From Bin87 sp965203855 (lineage in GTDB: Bacteria; Chloroflexota; Dehalococcoidia; Lucifugimonadales; UBA3495), in assembly GCA_965203855.1 (NCBI GenBank), contig CBDBDN010000005.1, positions 1,116,001 to 1,180,000 on the forward strand: 64,000 bases of DNA, read 5' to 3'. Under the pieces are notes generated by a model. It saw only the letters and a program-made list of their open reading frames with translations. It searched no databases and had not been told where the DNA came from. The position numbers and the translations under genes were made by a program. The first letter of the stretch is position 1. Each line of letters starts with the position of its first letter. Positions 62,539 to 64,000 of the stretch are shown in pieces.

Positions 62539-62963
62539 TTAGTTAGTTCGGCCGCGACCGCAGCAGGGGGTTGGCACGGCGTTGAATTGGGTAATGATGC
62601 TTTCCGTCATATCTACGATATGCACGACGTCCGTGCGGGTAAATGCGGTAATCGGAGCGTAATCCGCGTAGTGGCGTTGGCTTTGTACGACGACAAACCA
62701 CTCTCCGAAATCCTGTATTGCCCCAGGAAAGCGCGCCATAGCCGATGGTGTACATCCGTACTGCGTGGGCTTTGATGGCTTTGGGGTAGTAATGGAGATT
62801 GCCGTCGGGGGATAAAGCGGTAAGGACACTGCTGGCAACGACAGGTCTGCTTGCCGCGTGAGTCGCCGCGTTTGGGAGTGCGATTAGAGTCACAATGCGG
62901 GCCAGGCCGGTAATTGCGATAAACAGGCTGGGTCATAGCAGCGTCGGCCGGCAGAGTTGCCAT
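62539..62963 (-). pseudogene. Decayed IS1-like transposase fragment
   Basis: Three overlapping minus-strand frames contain pieces of an InsA-like protein: a zinc ribbon in one (PHCDSNRTPKRGDSRGKQ, then CRCQQC), a helical segment in another (YPKAIKAHAVRMYTIGYG), and a later piece in the third. At least two frameshifts separate them. I see no clear inverted terminal repeats. It lies immediately upstream of the amidase gene. Confidence 0.45.
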
Positions 62964-63096
62964 CTACCCCAATTTTAGCACCCCATTGCGTGTTGGGAAT
63001 ACCGCTGCTGGCACCCTCTTGCCAGCCGCCGCATCTTATGCTAACATCCCTGCTACAGGTTTCGCCGGCGCAGCGGCGTTGGCGGAATTTCCAATT

Positions 63097-63454
63097 GGGG
63101 ACGCGCGGGTTCGACAGGCGCTGTTTCTGATGGATTGCAAGCCGAGGATGCTGTTACCCTCGTTAAAAAGGCAGCGCACAAAGTAACTGGCGAACGTGAA
63201 TTCGCTCTAGCCGCCTAGACGCGGCTACGTCTGCTAACGGGTGGCCCGGAGACCGGGACGCGGACGTACTATTTTCTCCGGGATGCAACGCTCATTACGC
63301 CGATCGTGGCGCGTCAAGTTTTTATCGGCTGGCGGTTTCGGCATCCTGTCGGCGGGAGACCGGAACGGCGAGATTAAAGCGCCGGACAAGCTTGTAGCAC
63401 ATCCAGGCAGGGAAGTTTCTGGACGGGGAGTTCGACTCTCCCCCGTCTCCACCA
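63097..63454 (+). ncRNA. ssrA: Transfer-messenger RNA (tmRNA)
   Basis: tmRNA rescues stalled ribosomes. GGGGACG at the 5' end pairs with CGTCTCC before the 3' ACCA, with a G-U at the third pair as needed for alanylation. TTCGACTC forms the T-loop. The tag frame (63171-63218) reads (A)AHKVTGEREFALAA then TAG, ending in the canonical ALAA. The length of 358 bases is typical. Confidence 0.95.
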
Positions 63455-63470
63455 ATTGCCAATCAGGGGA

Positions 63471-63503
63471 ACGGGCTGGCCGTGATGCCAGCCCGTTTTC
63501 TTT
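63471..63503 (+). terminator. Rho-independent terminator after tmRNA
   Basis: A perfect ten-base stem (ACGGGCTGGC against GCCAGCCCGT) is followed by TTTCTTT. Confidence 0.88.
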
Positions 63504-63536
63504 ATGCCTATCGGCGCGGCGCCGGCCGTTTTGCGC

Positions 63537-63542
63537 TATAAT
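63537..63542 (+). promoter_or_regulatory. -10 element in the tmRNA/last-gene gap
   Basis: TATAAT in the context gcgctataat lies about 185 bases before the last gene; no good -35 is seen. Confidence 0.3.
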
Positions 63543-63565
63543 TCCGGTCAAACCGGCAGCCACAG

Positions 63566-63585
63566 ATTCCGGCTTGCGCCGGAAT
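63566..63585. repeat. Dispersed palindrome copy
   Basis: An intact copy downstream of the tmRNA terminator, followed by two 40-base imperfect repeats of ggaatggcgggcagcaaggt. Confidence 0.75.
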
Positions 63586-63727
63586 GACGGGTGGTAAGGT
63601 TTGGAATGACTGGCAGCAGGGTAATGGCAAGTGGCAGGGTTCGGAATGGCGGGCAGCAAGGTAATGGCAAGTGGTAGGGTTTGGAATGGCGGGTAATTTG
63701 ACTATCGGCCCGGGTTGAAACAGCAGT

Positions 63728-64000
63728 ATGAACCGAAGCAAGAAAATTTTCTTTTACTGCCTGATGATGGTGATGACGCTGGCAGTCATTGAGGGGATGG
63801 CGCAGGCGGCCTATTATATCGCTTACGGTGAAGTTAATCGCCCGCCGCCCGACCCGGCGTCCGCCGCTGCGGCGAGGGGGGATGATGTGGAATTGTTCGG
63901 GCGGCTGGATTACACGCGGATCAGCCATCCGTATTATGGCTATGCGCGACCGGGGACCCAGTGGACAATGAACCGGGTGCCGCCGCCGCGGCGGGAGGAT
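63728..64000 (+). CDS. Start of a membrane-anchored protein, cut by the window edge
   Basis: From ATG 63728 the frame reads MNRSKKIFFYCLMMVMTLAV and is open to the window end (91 codons). The N-terminus is a signal anchor (residues 8-30) followed by a soluble part with SHPYYGYARPG. That pattern is seen at the start of some membrane-linked SGNH/GDSL hydrolases, so this is a guess. There is no clear ribosome binding site. Confidence 0.5.
   Translation, partial: MNRSKKIFFYCLMMVMTLAVIEGMAQAAYYIAYGEVNRPPPDPASAAAARGDDVELFGRLDYTRISHPYYGYARPGTQWTMNRVPPPRRED

Overview
The window is a high-GC bacterial chromosome segment from an uncultured lineage. I infer a Chloroflexota relative, most likely SAR202 or Dehalococcoidia. 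The inference rests on the 16S rRNA gene, which stands alone with its own promoter and terminator and no 23S or tRNA after it, on the flavin-dependent monooxygenase, tautomerase and thiolase/OB-fold genes, and on the overall gene style. I could not run a phylogeny. A 20-bp palindrome (ATTCCGGCTTGCGCCGGAAT and its inverse) occurs more than 20 times between genes and once inside a gene.

Layout. 0-4.4 kb: phage-type terminase large subunit and HK97-type portal with two small genes, but no capsid genes. 4.5-8.6 kb: peptide-type ABC importer (two permeases and a lipoprotein receptor) behind a good promoter. 9-12.9 kb: DsbA-like protein with an in-frame UGA at its redox site (candidate selenoprotein), RNase III, bicupin, and an enolase carrying an in-frame insertion of the dispersed repeat. 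12.9-14.4 kb: AT-richer type II restriction-modification (R-M) pair, then rsmG. 15.2-17.9 kb: mobA, two membrane proteins and an AcuC-like deacetylase. 18-20 kb: a second R-M pair with an EcoRI-family nuclease, then a broken NYN-domain gene between direct repeats. 20.5-24.3 kb: trmI, DUF2203, a 72-bp palindrome-bearing tandem array, a Fic gene and a lipoprotein protease. 24.4-27.2 kb: aldehyde dehydrogenase and 115-bp and 102-bp tandem repeats. 28-32 kb: two tautomerase-superfamily genes, one resembling cis-3-chloroacrylic acid dehalogenase, and secA. 32-37.8 kb: small hypotheticals, a YHS protein, a trypsin-like lipoprotein, a YbaK deacylase and a MaoC-like protein. 37.8-39.8 kb: the orphan 16S gene. 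39.8-43.3 kb: thiL (frameshifted), tsaE, tsaB, ndk and rsfS. 43.6-49.7 kb: gltBD. 49.7-54.3 kb: duplicated PaREP1/HEPN-like genes, pyruvate kinase, a luciferase-like monooxygenase and a GNAT acetyltransferase. 54.7-57.7 kb: a VOC protein, a hypothetical, an OB-fold protein and a thiolase. 57.8-61.1 kb: small membrane proteins and a three-gene cluster sharing one N-terminal cold-shock-like module fused to a TM2 domain, another membrane domain and a HEPN-type effector. 61.2-64 kb: amidase, a decayed IS1-like remnant, tmRNA with terminator, and the start of a membrane-anchored protein.

The core genes cover translation and RNA (rnc, rsmG, trmI, thiL-tsaE-tsaB, rsfS, ssrA, 16S), glycolysis (eno, pyk), nitrogen assimilation (gltBD) and secretion (secA). 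The accessory genes are defence or mobile in nature. The strongest candidates for something undescribed are the UGA-containing DsbA-like gene and the cold-shock-module/TM2/HEPN cluster.
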